A stretch of DNA of 59,422 nt, taken from the NCBI GenBank assembly GCA_016188005.1, contig JACPIQ010000084.1, positions 1 to 59,422 on the forward strand. The letters run 5' to 3'. Under the pieces are notes generated by a model. That model had not been told where the DNA came from. It made no database searches and saw only the letters and a program-made list of their open reading frames with translations. Every line of letters begins with the position of its first letter. The stretch's first letter is position 1. This document shows positions 51,483 to 59,422 of the stretch, one piece after another. Source of the DNA: Candidatus Rokuibacteriota bacterium. GTDB taxonomy: Bacteria; Methylomirabilota; Methylomirabilia; Rokubacteriales; CSP1-6. The position numbers and the translations under genes are program-made.

Positions 51483-52589
51483 CTAGCCGATGCTCGGGAG
51501 CTGCATGCCGGACAGCGCCGCGACCCGGACCGTCACCGCTTCCGCCAGCTGGCGGAAGGCTTCCGCCTGGGTCGACTCGGGATGGCCCACGACGACGGGC
51601 AGTCCCGTGTCGCCCCCCTTTCGCGTCTCCATCTCGAGCGGGATCTGTGCCAGGAGCGGCACGCCAAACTCCTCGGCCACCTTGGCGCCGCCGCCTTCCC
51701 CGAAGATCGCATAGCGCTTCCCGGTGTCCGGCGCCACGAAGTAGCTCATGTTCTCCACGATGCCGATCACCGGCACGTTGAGCTTGCGGAACATCGTGAG
51801 CCCCTTGCGCACGTCGAGGAGCGCCACATCCTGGGGGGTCGTGACCATCACCACGCCGGAGAGCGGGATGATCTGCGAGAGCGAGAGCTGCGCGTCGCCC
51901 GTCCCCGGCGGCATGTCGCAGACCAGGTACTCGAGCGGCCCCCAGGCGACGTCCCGCAGGAACTGCTGCACGGCCGAGTGGATCATGGGCCCGCGCCATA
52001 CCAGCGCCTCGCGCTCGGCGACGAGGAGCCCGATGGACATGATCTTGACGCCGTGGGCCTCCACCGGGAGGATCTTGTTGTCGAACATCCCGGGCCGCCC
52101 CCGGGCCCCCATCATGAGGGGCACGTCCGGGCCGTAGACGTCCACGTCCACGAGCCCGGTGGGGAGGCCGCGCTGCTTGAGCGCCAGCGCGAGGTTCACG
52201 GCCACCGTGGATTTGCCGACGCCCCCCTTGCCCGAGGAGACCGCGATGGTGTGCTTCACCTCGGGGATGAACTCCGGCGCCGCTGCCGCCGCCTGCGGGG
52301 CGCCGTGCGGGGCCGCCGCGGGCTGGGCGGCGCTGCCCATCTTCACCCGCACCTTGCTGACGCCGGGGATCCCGGACACGGTCCTCGAGGCCCCGCTGTG
52401 GAGCGCCGCCTTGACGGCGGGCGACTGGGTCGTGAAGGCCAGGGTGAAGGACACCTCCGAGTCCTGGATCTCGAGGTCGCGGACAAGGCCCAGGCTCACG
52501 ATGTCCCTGCGCTGCTCGGGATCCTCGATGGCGCGGAGCGCCTGGAGCACGGCCGACTCGGTGATGGCGGGTCCGGGAGATGTCGTCAT
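51483..52589 (-). CDS. Mrp/ApbC-type P-loop Fe-S cluster carrier ATPase
   Basis: 368 residues. N-terminal MIP18/DUF59 domain (EDPEQRRDIVSLGLVRDLEI), an Ala/Pro linker, then the deviant Walker A SSGKGGVGKST and DMPPGTGDAQLS. The Cys pair that bridges the cluster in many homologues (YFxCPxC) is absent: here YFVAPDTGKRYAIFG. It may carry clusters by other ligands or belong to the Cys-less subset. Start ATG 52589, driven by a good promoter. Confidence 0.92.
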   Translation of the reverse strand: MTTSPGPAITESAVLQALRAIEDPEQRRDIVSLGLVRDLEIQDSEVSFTLAFTTQSPAVKAALHSGASRTVSGIPGVSKVRVKMGSAAQPAAAPHGAPQAAAAAPEFIPEVKHTIAVSSGKGGVGKSTVAVNLALALKQRGLPTGLVDVDVYGPDVPLMMGARGRPGMFDNKILPVEAHGVKIMSIGLLVAEREALVWRGPMIHSAVQQFLRDVAWGPLEYLVCDMPPGTGDAQLSLSQIIPLSGVVMVTTPQDVALLDVRKGLTMFRKLNVPVIGIVENMSYFVAPDTGKRYAIFGEGGGAKVAEEFGVPLLAQIPLEMETRKGGDTGLPVVVGHPESTQAEAFRQLAEAVTVRVAALSGMQLPSIG

Positions 52590-52625
52590 GGGTCCTCGGA
52601 ACAGCGAAGATGATGACTCGAATGA

Positions 52626-52654
52626 AGTATAGGGGGAAGCCCCCGAGGCGTCAA
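52626..52654 (-). promoter_or_regulatory. Sigma-70-like promoter of the Mrp gene
   Basis: Minus strand TTGACG (52654-52649), 17 nt, TATACT (52631-52626); leader about 30 nt. Confidence 0.72.
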
Positions 52655-52671
52655 GCAAGCCCCCGCGGAAC

Positions 52672-52700
52672 TTGAAAGATCCGGTCGAACCTGCTAGAAA
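52672..52700 (+). promoter_or_regulatory. Sigma-70-like promoter giving a leaderless flavin reductase message
   Basis: TTGAAA (52672-52677), 17 nt, TAGAAA (52695-52700). The GTG start of the gene is 7 nt after the -10, at the expected transcription start. Back to back with the Mrp promoter. Confidence 0.68.
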
Positions 52701-52706
52701 AGACAG

Positions 52707-53216
52707 GTGCTTGGACCCGACGAGTTCCGACGCGTGCTCGGCTGCTTTGCCAGCGGCGTGACCGTGGTCACGGCGTGGGACGCCGCCGGGCATCCCACGG
52801 GGCTCACTGCCAGCGCCTTCACCTCCGTGTCGCTGAATCCGCCGCTCGTGCTGGTCTGCGTGGCCCACATCGCGCAGAGCTACCCCGCCCTCCGCGCGAG
52901 CGAGCGCTTCGCCGTCAATATCCTGGGGGCCCACCAGGAGGCGCTCTCCCAGCGCTTCGCGACGCCCGCGACGGGCGACGGCGGAGAAAAGTTCCAGGGA
53001 ATCAAGCACACGCCGGGCGCGCTGGGGCTGCCGGTGCTCGAGGGCGCTCTGGCGCAGCTCGAGTGCTCGACCGTGAACGCCTACCCGGGTGGCGATCACA
53101 CGATCTTCGTCGGCCAGGTCGAGGCCGCCCGGTGCCAGGCCGACCCCGGCGCCGAGCCCCTCCTCTACTACCGTGGCCGGTACGGCCGCCTTCACCCGCC
53201 AGGAGGACCCCGCTGA
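52707..53216 (+). CDS. Flavin reductase-like (FMN-binding split-barrel) protein
   Basis: 169 residues from GTG 52707. Pattern of HpaC/flavin reductase family: GCFASGVTVVTAWD, GLTASAFTSVSLNPPLVLVC and GDHTIFVGQVEAA. Supplies reduced FMN to a monooxygenase or acts alone. Stop overlaps the next ATG by 1 bp. Confidence 0.9.
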   Translation: MLGPDEFRRVLGCFASGVTVVTAWDAAGHPTGLTASAFTSVSLNPPLVLVCVAHIAQSYPALRASERFAVNILGAHQEALSQRFATPATGDGGEKFQGIKHTPGALGLPVLEGALAQLECSTVNAYPGGDHTIFVGQVEAARCQADPGAEPLLYYRGRYGRLHPPGGPR

Positions 53217-54295
53217 TGGCGATCCCGCTTTCCCGCCCCCCCGTGGACGACGAGATCAAGGGGGCGGTCCTCGCGGCCATCGACTCGCGCCAGTACATCC
53301 TGGGCCCGCAATGCCGCGCCTTCGAGGAGGAGTTCGCCCGCTACAATGGCGCCAGGCACGCCGTCCTCACCAGCAGCGCGACCTCCGCGCTCTGGATGAC
53401 GCTCAGGGCCGTCGGCGTCAAGAGCGGCGACGAGGTGCTCGTCCCCTCGCACACCGCCTTTCCCACCGTGGAGGCCATCTGCTTCGCGGGCGCCGTCCCC
53501 GTCTTCGTGGACGTGGACGACTCCTACACGGTGGACGTCGAGGACGCGGCGGGCAAGGTCACGCCCCGCACGGTGGGCTTCGTCCCGGTGCACCTCTACG
53601 GCCATCCGGCCGACCTCGCCGCCGTCCGGACGCTTTGCGCGGAGCGCAGCCTCTGGCTCGTCGAGGACTGCGCCCAGGCGCACGGCGCGGCCTGGCGGGG
53701 GCGGAACGTCGGCAGCTTCGGCCGCGCCGGCGCCTTCTCGTTCTACCCGTCGAAGAACCTCACGGTCATGGGCGACGGCGGCCTCCTCGTCACCGACGAC
53801 GACGACGTGGCCGCGCGCTGCCGGAGGATCCGCGACCACGGCCGGCTCAACAAGGACGTCCACGCGGAGGTGGGCTTCAACCTGCGCTTCAACGACATCC
53901 AGGCCGCCGTGGGCCGGGTGTTGTTGCGGCGGCTCGACGCCATGAACGACCGCCGGCGCGCCCTCGCCAGGCGCTACGTCGCGGGGCTCGCCGGGCTCCC
54001 GCTCGTGCTGCCCGTCGAGAGACCAGGCGCCCGGCACGTCTACCACCTGTTCGTGGTGCGGACGCCCCGGCGGGACGAGCTCGCCCGGTTCCTCAAGGAC
54101 AGGGGCATCGCCACGGGCATCCACTACCCGGTGCCCTGCCACAGGCAGCCGGCGGTGGAGCACCTGAGCCCGCTGCCCCTCGAGCGGACGGAACGGATCG
54201 TCAAGGAAATCCTCACGCTCCCCATCTCGGCCGGTCACACCGACGCGGAGGTGGATGAGGTGATCGCGGCGGTGCGTCACTTCTTCGGAGGCTGA
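53216..54295 (+). CDS. DegT/DnrJ/EryC1/StrS-family sugar aminotransferase
   Basis: 359 residues. Internal PLP Lys in FYPSKNLTVMGDGG, plus PSHTAFPTVEAICFAGAVPV, VEDCAQAHGA and HYPVPCHRQPAV. Makes amino sugars from nucleotide keto-sugars. Its stop overlaps the start of a glycosyltransferase, so it is part of a surface-glycan operon. Confidence 0.94.
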   Translation: MAIPLSRPPVDDEIKGAVLAAIDSRQYILGPQCRAFEEEFARYNGARHAVLTSSATSALWMTLRAVGVKSGDEVLVPSHTAFPTVEAICFAGAVPVFVDVDDSYTVDVEDAAGKVTPRTVGFVPVHLYGHPADLAAVRTLCAERSLWLVEDCAQAHGAAWRGRNVGSFGRAGAFSFYPSKNLTVMGDGGLLVTDDDDVAARCRRIRDHGRLNKDVHAEVGFNLRFNDIQAAVGRVLLRRLDAMNDRRRALARRYVAGLAGLPLVLPVERPGARHVYHLFVVRTPRRDELARFLKDRGIATGIHYPVPCHRQPAVEHLSPLPLERTERIVKEILTLPISAGHTDAEVDEVIAAVRHFFGG

Positions 54296-55410
54296 TGCCG
54301 CTGCGCGTCCTGCAGCTCTATCCCAAGGCGGACTTCTTCACGGGCGCCGCGATCCAGCTGCGCGGCCTGGCCCGGGGGCTCCACGCGCGGGGCCATCGCG
54401 TGGTGGTGGCGACGCGGCCGAGCCCCATCTGGGCCGAGAAGTGCCGCGCGGAGGGCCTTGCCCACGCGCCCCTGCCGATGCGTCACGCCCTCGACCTGCG
54501 AAGCGCCGTGGCGCTGGCGCGGCTGCTTCGTGAGGAGCGCATCGAGATCGTCCACTGCCACAAGGGCAGGGCGCGCACCCTGGCGCTGCTGGCCGGGCTC
54601 CTGGTGAAGATCCCCGTGCTCGTCCTCAACCGCGGCGTCAGCTTCCCGCTGCGCCGCTGGAACCGCCTCGGCTACGCGACCCGCCGGGTGACGGCGGTGG
54701 TCGCCGTCTGCGAGTCCATCAAGCGCGGGCTCGTGGCGGCCGGGGTCCCCGCCGAGAAGATCGAGGTGATCTACTCGGGCACCGATCTCGGGCGTTTCCA
54801 TCCCCAGGTGGACGGCAGCGGCATCCGCCGGGCGCTCGCCCTCGGGCCCGGGCACGCCCTGGTCACCCAGGTGGGCATCCGCTCCTGGCGTGGCAACGAC
54901 GACGTGCTCGACGCCATGGCGCGCGTGCATCGCGAGGCGCCGCAGGCGAGGCTCCTCTTCGTGGGCTCCCCGCCCCCCCGCATCCCCATCCTGCTGGAGA
55001 AGGCGCGGCGGCGCGGCCTCGCGGGCGTGGTGTCCGTCCTCGGCCACCGGGAGGACGTCCCCGAGATCCTGGCCGGCAGCGACGTCGTGGTGGACGCCTC
55101 CTACGCAGGGCTCGGCCTCACGGGCTCGCTGCGCGAGGCCCTCGCCGTGGAAACGCCGGTCATCGGCACCGACCTGGAGGGGATGCCGGAGCTGATCCGC
55201 GACGGCGAGACGGGGCTGCTGGTCCCGCCGCGGAACCCGGAGGCGCTGGCCCAGGCGCTGCTCCGGGTGCTCGAGAATCCCGCCCGCGCCAAGGCCATGG
55301 CCCGCGCCGGGCGAAAGCGGGTCGAGGCGCACTTCTCGCTCGACGCCAAGGTCGAGCGCACGGAGGCGCTCTACCGGCGTCTCCTCGCCGCCCAGGGGGG
55401 CCGCGCGTGA
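54295..55410 (+). CDS. Glycosyltransferase family 4 protein
   Basis: 371 residues, GT-B fold. N-terminal acceptor domain (VLQLYPKADFFTGAAIQLRG), IEVIYSGTDLGRFHP at the hinge, and donor-site GLTGSLREALAVETPVIGTD with the conserved Glu. ATG overlaps the aminotransferase stop by 1 bp and its stop overlaps the exporter GTG by 4 bp. Sugar unknown. Confidence 0.94.
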   Translation: MPLRVLQLYPKADFFTGAAIQLRGLARGLHARGHRVVVATRPSPIWAEKCRAEGLAHAPLPMRHALDLRSAVALARLLREERIEIVHCHKGRARTLALLAGLLVKIPVLVLNRGVSFPLRRWNRLGYATRRVTAVVAVCESIKRGLVAAGVPAEKIEVIYSGTDLGRFHPQVDGSGIRRALALGPGHALVTQVGIRSWRGNDDVLDAMARVHREAPQARLLFVGSPPPRIPILLEKARRRGLAGVVSVLGHREDVPEILAGSDVVVDASYAGLGLTGSLREALAVETPVIGTDLEGMPELIRDGETGLLVPPRNPEALAQALLRVLENPARAKAMARAGRKRVEAHFSLDAKVERTEALYRRLLAAQGGRA

Positions 55411-57164
55411 CCCGCCCGCGCTACACGCTCCTCTGGCGCCTGGCGCCGTACCTCAAGCCGTACTGGCGGATCCTGGTGGTGGGCACGCTGCTGGCGCTCC
55501 TCGTCTCCGCCGCGGAGGGGCTGATCGCCTGGCTGGTGAAGCCGGCCATGGACGACATCTTCCTCAAGCGCGACCTCCTGATGCTCAAGCTGCTCCCGCT
55601 GGCCCTGCTGGGCGCTTACCTGCTCAAGGGCGCGGGACGCTTCGGCCAGTCCTACCTCATGGCCGCGGTGGGCGAGCGGGTCATCGCACGGATCCGGCGC
55701 GAGCTGTACGGCCACATCCAGGGCATGCCCCTGGCCTTCTTCAAGTCGCTGCACTCGGCGGAGCTGATGGCGCGGGTCGTCACGGACGTCAACCGCCTGG
55801 CCCGGCTGTCCTCCACGGTGCTCGTCATGGCCGTGCGCCAGGTGGGCACCATCGTCGCGCTCCTCGTGGTGATGTTCATGCGCGAGTGGGTCCTGACGCT
55901 CATCGCAGTGGCGGTGTTCCCGGCGGTGGCCGTGACCATTCGGGCCCTCGGCCGCCGGCTCTACCGGATCAACAAGCGCTCGCAGGAGAAGATCGCCGAG
56001 CTCAACGTGGTGCTCCAGGAGTCCTTCACCGGCACCAAGATCGTCAAGGCCTTCGGGCGGGAGCGGCTCGAGCAGGAGCGCTTCGACGGCGTGAACGAGC
56101 GCCTGCTCCGGCTGGCCCTCAAGGACCACCGCACCGATCAGCTCTCGGAGCCGCTCATGGAGGTCCTGGGAGCGGTGGGGATCATGGGGGCGCTGTGGTA
56201 CGGCGGCTACCGGGTCATCGCCGGCGCGCTGACCCCCGGCGAGTTCTTCTCCTTCACCGCGGCCGTGATCCTCCTCTACGGGCCGGTGCGCCAGCTCTCC
56301 CGCATGGCCAACACGGTGCAGCAGTCCCTGGGCTCGGTGGAGCGCGTCTTCGAGATCCTGGACACCGAGCACGCCATCGCGGACGCGCCCGGCGCGCATG
56401 CGCTCGAGGGCTTCCGGGACCGCATCGTCTTCGAGGCCGCCTCCTTCCGGTACCCGGACGCGGAGACGGACGCGCTCACCGACATCTCCCTCACCGTGCG
56501 GAAGGACGAGATGGTGGCCTTCGTGGGTCTGTCGGGGGCGGGCAAGACGACCCTCATGGACCTCCTCCCCCGCTTCCACGACGTCTCGGCTGGGCGCATC
56601 ACCATCGACGGTCACGACCTGCGGCAGGTGACCGTCGCCTCGCTCCGGGCCCTCATGGGCATCGTGACCCAGGAGACCTTCCTCTTCCACGACTCGCTCG
56701 AGTACAACATCGGCTACGGCAGGCCGGGGGCCACGCGCGAGGAGGTGGAACACGCGGCCCGGCTCGCCCAGGCCCACGACTTCGTCGCGGTCCTGCCGCA
56801 GGGCTACGCCACCCGGGTCGGCGAGCGCGGGGTCAGGCTCTCCGGCGGGCAGCGCCAGCGCATCGCCATCGCGCGCGCGTTCCTCAAGGACCCGCCCATC
56901 CTGATCCTCGACGAGGCGACCTCCGATCTCGACGCCGAGAGCGAGTTCCTGGTGCAGCAGGCGCTGGCCGAGCTGATGAAGCGTCGCACCGTGCTCGTCA
57001 TCGCTCACCGGCTCGCCACCGTGCGCAACGCCGACCGGGTCGTGGTGGTCCACGGCGGGCGCATCGCGGAGATGGGCCGCCACGATGAGCTGATGGCGCG
57101 CGAGGACGGCATCTACCGCCGCCTCGCCGCGCTGCAGATGCTCGACGCGCCCGTCTCCGGCTGA
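55407..57164 (+). CDS. MsbA-type lipid/glycolipid ABC exporter
   Basis: 585 residues: six-helix transmembrane domain (residues about 10-310) fused to an ATPase with Walker A GLSGAGKTT, signature LSGGQRQR, Walker B ILILDEATSDLD and H-loop IAHRLATV. Length and layout match MsbA, which flips lipid A core across the inner membrane. Encoded with a sugar aminotransferase and GT4, it may flip a modified glycolipid. Confidence 0.94.
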   Translation: MTRPRYTLLWRLAPYLKPYWRILVVGTLLALLVSAAEGLIAWLVKPAMDDIFLKRDLLMLKLLPLALLGAYLLKGAGRFGQSYLMAAVGERVIARIRRELYGHIQGMPLAFFKSLHSAELMARVVTDVNRLARLSSTVLVMAVRQVGTIVALLVVMFMREWVLTLIAVAVFPAVAVTIRALGRRLYRINKRSQEKIAELNVVLQESFTGTKIVKAFGRERLEQERFDGVNERLLRLALKDHRTDQLSEPLMEVLGAVGIMGALWYGGYRVIAGALTPGEFFSFTAAVILLYGPVRQLSRMANTVQQSLGSVERVFEILDTEHAIADAPGAHALEGFRDRIVFEAASFRYPDAETDALTDISLTVRKDEMVAFVGLSGAGKTTLMDLLPRFHDVSAGRITIDGHDLRQVTVASLRALMGIVTQETFLFHDSLEYNIGYGRPGATREEVEHAARLAQAHDFVAVLPQGYATRVGERGVRLSGGQRQRIAIARAFLKDPPILILDEATSDLDAESEFLVQQALAELMKRRTVLVIAHRLATVRNADRVVVVHGGRIAEMGRHDELMAREDGIYRRLAALQMLDAPVSG

Positions 57165-57333
57165 GGTTCTCGCGGAACACCTCGACCGCGAGCCGCCGGG
57201 GCCCGGAGGGCCGCGGGCCGCGGCAGACTCTTGGAACTTGTTGACGATGGGCCGGCGCCAGTCCTTGAGCGAGCCACCCAGCCGCCCTGTGCCAACCCTC
57301 ATCCCGTCTACCTTGCTGACGCGATCATTGTCG

Positions 57334-57864
57334 TTACGGCTGCGACGACCCCGACAGCAACACACGCGCACACACAGACGCGCGCGCGCGAGGTAGAACG
57401 CCATTGGTCGCCGTGAGTAGTCGTTCAAGCCGCCGGCGCTCCTCGTCTTTCGCGAACGTCGCCGCTTCGAGGATCGGACGGAGGTTCCTCCTGATGAGGT
57501 CAGCATCCGTCTCGAGTCGGAGCAACTCGAGTGTCGAAATCCGCCGGAAGTGCTGCTGATCGTCCTTTTTCGGGAGTTCTCCCTGTAGGAGGCGACCCAG
57601 CACCCCATAGAGGATCCCGAGCGTCCACGGCACGAAGGCGCTCAGGCGCATCGGCAGAGGGGCGGTCGCGAGCAGCCCCTGCACGGAGAAGATCCCGGCG
57701 CCCATGAGTCCGCTGAGCCAGGCGAGCATCCTCTCGGTATGCTCGTGAGAGCCCGCAGCCAGTTGATGTCCTTCTCGGAACGCGGCCGCCGTCGTGCCGC
57801 AGAGAGCGTGCAACTCGGCAAGAGCGGCGGTGGCCGGAATGGTGGCCGAGGCTCCTTCCGTCAT
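57334..57864 (-). CDS. Two-TM membrane protein in a defence-type operon, unknown family
   Basis: 176 residues. N-terminal soluble helix region, two hydrophobic helices (MLAWLSGLMGAGIFSVQGLL and MRLSAFVPWTLGILYGVLGR), then a charged helical tail ending in Ser-Gly-Ser-Ser. ATG 57864 overlaps the small gene's stop by 4 bp. I recognise no family. Membrane proteins beside defence ATPases are often effectors, but that is inference. Confidence 0.7.
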   Translation of the reverse strand: MTEGASATIPATAALAELHALCGTTAAAFREGHQLAAGSHEHTERMLAWLSGLMGAGIFSVQGLLATAPLPMRLSAFVPWTLGILYGVLGRLLQGELPKKDDQQHFRRISTLELLRLETDADLIRRNLRPILEAATFAKDEERRRLERLLTATNGVLPRARASVCARVLLSGSSQP

Positions 57865-57974
57865 CGTCCACGATCCTCGTTCCACTTCAGGCAACACACA
57901 TGAAGTTCCTGCGGAACGATCACCTCGAGCCGCCCGCCGCATTGGAGCGTCCGCCCCTGTTTCTCTGCTTCCAT
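57861..57974 (-). CDS. Tiny unknown protein (37 residues) in the DUF499 operon
   Basis: MEAEKQGRTLQCGGRLEVIV and onward to NEDRGR. Start 57974 has GGAGG 8 nt upstream; the longer start at 58016 has a badly spaced SD. Contains three Cys (C12, C27, C28) and a short beta-hairpin-like core. Lies 135 bp after the DUF499 gene and is coupled to the two-TM gene. Confidence 0.55.
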   Translation of the reverse strand: MEAEKQGRTLQCGGRLEVIVPQELHVCCLKWNEDRGR

Positions 57975-58109
57975 CCCCGATCCCTCCGGGGAGTCCTCCC
58001 GCACGAGGGTCAGCATGTCCTCTGGCCCTTGCTCCGCCCTGCTGGTGGTTGAGTGGGCGCGCGACGGAGACCACACCTGAGCGGCGTCAGGAATGGAAGG
58101 CGTCAACGC

Positions 58110-59422
58110 CTACTCCGCCTCGAAGCCGTGATTCGAGAACTTGAGCGTCTTGCTGTTCTCCGTGACCGTCCTCACCACGGTGTCCGGGACGCCCCCGGGG
58201 ATGTCGGCCTCGATCTCGAGCGTGACCTTGACCGTGGCACCGAGCAGCCCGGCGAGGTGCGCGATCACCTCGTCGCCGACACGGCTGGCGTCGCGGCCCA
58301 CGCGTGTGGGATCGAGGGCCACAGAGCCGTGGAAACGCTTCGGCCTGGGGGGCTTGGGGGCCTCGGCCGGCCCTGAGCCAGGTCCGGACGGTGCCTGCCC
58401 TGTCCCACCGGGGCGCGCTTCCGGGTCGCCTGCCGGCGGCTCGCCGGTCGCCCCTTCACCGCCTGCAGCCCTTCCCCCTGCGTCCCTCTCCACCTGCCGC
58501 TGTGCGACCTCTGGCCGCACCAGCAGCCCTGCAGCGTCGCCGCCAGCGATCAACTGGTGCTGCCCGATCCGCAGCCCCCGATAGCGCCCGGCGGCCTCAT
58601 CGAAGCTGTCGGCGTAGGCGAAGGATTCCTGGTGCCACAGGAGCAAGCCGAGGCCATCTCGAACGGCGGCCAGGAGGACCGCCGTGTCCTTGAGCCGTGG
58701 TAGGTACACGTACCGGGCGAAGTCCTCGGCGAGCTGCTTGATCGCGACGTGATCCCCGCGCCACAGGGGGACGCGGTCGAGCTCCATGCGGAGGCGGGTG
58801 CCGGCCAGCGCGGTCACCAGCAGCTCGTCGTTCTTCAGCTTCTTGCTGGCCCGCACGGCCAGCGCGTCTTGCCCGGTGAGGCGGAAGGCCTGCCACTCGA
58901 CGCTGGCCTGGGGCGAGGCCTGCACCGGCACCAGCAGCCACTGGTAGGCCTCGGGCAGCCGGGCCGTCACGACACCGTCCGCGGCGTCCTTCTGCGCCTC
59001 CGCCTGCCGCACCTGGTGCGGCGAGAGGTCGAGGGTGTCCTTCTCGGCGACGATCGACTCCCAGGCGAGAAAGCGGCGCGCGGCCTCGTCGAGGTCCTGG
59101 AGCCGCGTCTGGTCCACCGCGAGGAAGACCAGCGTGTTGCGGAAGAGGCGCGGGGTGTTGCCACGGGACTCGAAGATGGCCTTCGCGGCAGCCTCGGCGG
59201 CACTGCCCCCTCCCTTGCCGTAGGGGTGGTCGATGCCGAGCACCACCAGCCGCGCGTCCATGTCGTCGGGCACGTCCTGGCCAGACTGCGGCAGCGGGTG
59301 GATCCGGCTGAAGTCGCCGATCTTCCGCAGGTCGGCGCGCAGCCGTTTGTCGATCTCCTGGGCGACCTTGTCCGGGGCGCGCTTGAACTGCTCGGCGCGG
59401 TCCTCCGCCAGCTTGGTCACTG
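58110..59422 (-). CDS. DUF499-type ATPase, C-terminal part (5' end outside window)
   Basis: The frame is open to the right edge; 437 codons visible. RLVVLGIDHPYGKG, RLFRNTLVFLAVDQTRLQDL, EAARRFLAWESIV and LPEAYQWLLVPVQ match the C-terminal half of DUF499 AAA+-like proteins. These occur in defence islands with DUF1156 methyltransferases, DUF3780 and helicases. A Pro/Gly-rich linker is followed by a C-terminal beta domain (KRFHGSVALDPTRVGRDASR to FSNHGFEAE). The P-loop must lie upstream, outside this window. Confidence 0.75.
   Translation of the reverse strand, partial: VTKLAEDRAEQFKRAPDKVAQEIDKRLRADLRKIGDFSRIHPLPQSGQDVPDDMDARLVVLGIDHPYGKGGGSAAEAAAKAIFESRGNTPRLFRNTLVFLAVDQTRLQDLDEAARRFLAWESIVAEKDTLDLSPHQVRQAEAQKDAADGVVTARLPEAYQWLLVPVQASPQASVEWQAFRLTGQDALAVRASKKLKNDELLVTALAGTRLRMELDRVPLWRGDHVAIKQLAEDFARYVYLPRLKDTAVLLAAVRDGLGLLLWHQESFAYADSFDEAAGRYRGLRIGQHQLIAGGDAAGLLVRPEVAQRQVERDAGGRAAGGEGATGEPPAGDPEARPGGTGQAPSGPGSGPAEAPKPPRPKRFHGSVALDPTRVGRDASRVGDEVIAHLAGLLGATVKVTLEIEADIPGGVPDTVVRTVTENSKTLKFSNHGFEAE

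Noticed and set aside
55371-57608. 745-codon minus-strand ORF opposite the MsbA-type exporter
   Set aside because: Complement of the exporter; His/Glu/Arg/Asp-rich with no recognisable family.

Overview
ORGANISM. The window is very GC-rich and densely packed. Most genes sit in short same-strand runs with 1-8 bp start/stop overlaps (ATGA, GTGA, TGATG). An MsbA-type exporter, a NagZ-like lipoprotein, TRAP and Liv-type uptake systems and a PEP-CTERM protein point to a diderm (Gram-negative-type) soil or subsurface bacterium. The mix of Liv/TRAP cassettes, an F420/FMN-type PPOX domain, large Lhr, selenoproteins and abundant GC-rich intergenic repeats would fit a Rokubacteria/Methylomirabilota-like lineage, but that placement is inference, not shown by a marker gene. 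LAYOUT. 1-8.1 kb (minus): MFS transporter, KAS III-like enzyme and patatin, then a branched-chain amino-acid-type ABC operon (substrate-binding protein, alpha/beta hydrolase, LivG, LivF, LivH running off the left edge). 8.1-12 kb: NagZ-like lipoprotein, then a nucleoside hydrolase/ribokinase salvage pair interrupted by a VapBC module flanked by a duplicated gene boundary. 12.0-12.2 kb: a SelW/Rdx-type selenoprotein with in-frame TGA. 12.2-20.8 kb: CoA-transferase-like protein, RidA, a flavin hydroxylase fused to a PPOX domain, Lhr helicase, a 69-bp tandem repeat and a DUF488 protein. 20.8-22.0 kb (minus): a YeeE/YedE-family transporter whose conserved cysteine codon is TGA, followed by an excellent bacterial SECIS-like hairpin. 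22-26 kb: secreted protein, acyltransferase, creatininase-like protein, hydrolase and RAM-domain protein as an overlapping operon. 26-29 kb: PEP-CTERM protein with a sigma-54-like promoter, and small unknowns. 29.5-34.5 kb: sugar-type ABC transporter without an ATPase, plus an FAD oxidoreductase and an LLM-oxidoreductase remnant. 34.5-37.4 kb: GAF-cyclase, a collapsed ArsR/SRPBCC locus with an intact operator, and two VOC proteins. 37.6-41.5 kb: epimerase and 2-hydroxyacid dehydrogenase, once adjacent, now separated by about 1.8 kb of inserted and decaying genes with duplicated ends. 41.6-46.8 kb (minus): amidase pseudogene and a TRAP transporter. 47-50.6 kb (minus): methyltransferase whose stop is lost in a repeat, carbamoyltransferase, DJ-1/PfpI and FmdB proteins. 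50.7-57.2 kb: PDZ protein and Mrp ATPase, divergent from a flavin reductase - aminotransferase - glycosyltransferase - MsbA operon. 57.3-59.4 kb (minus): a DUF499-type defence ATPase (C-terminal part) with a tiny gene and a two-TM protein downstream. MOST NOTABLE. Two genes within 10 kb look like selenoprotein genes that are split or lost when every TGA is read as stop. A dispersed 64-69 bp repeat carries an SD-like GAGG and an ATG, and supplies the start of livG. At two loci DNA has entered an overlapping gene pair and both genes remain intact because their shared boundary was duplicated.
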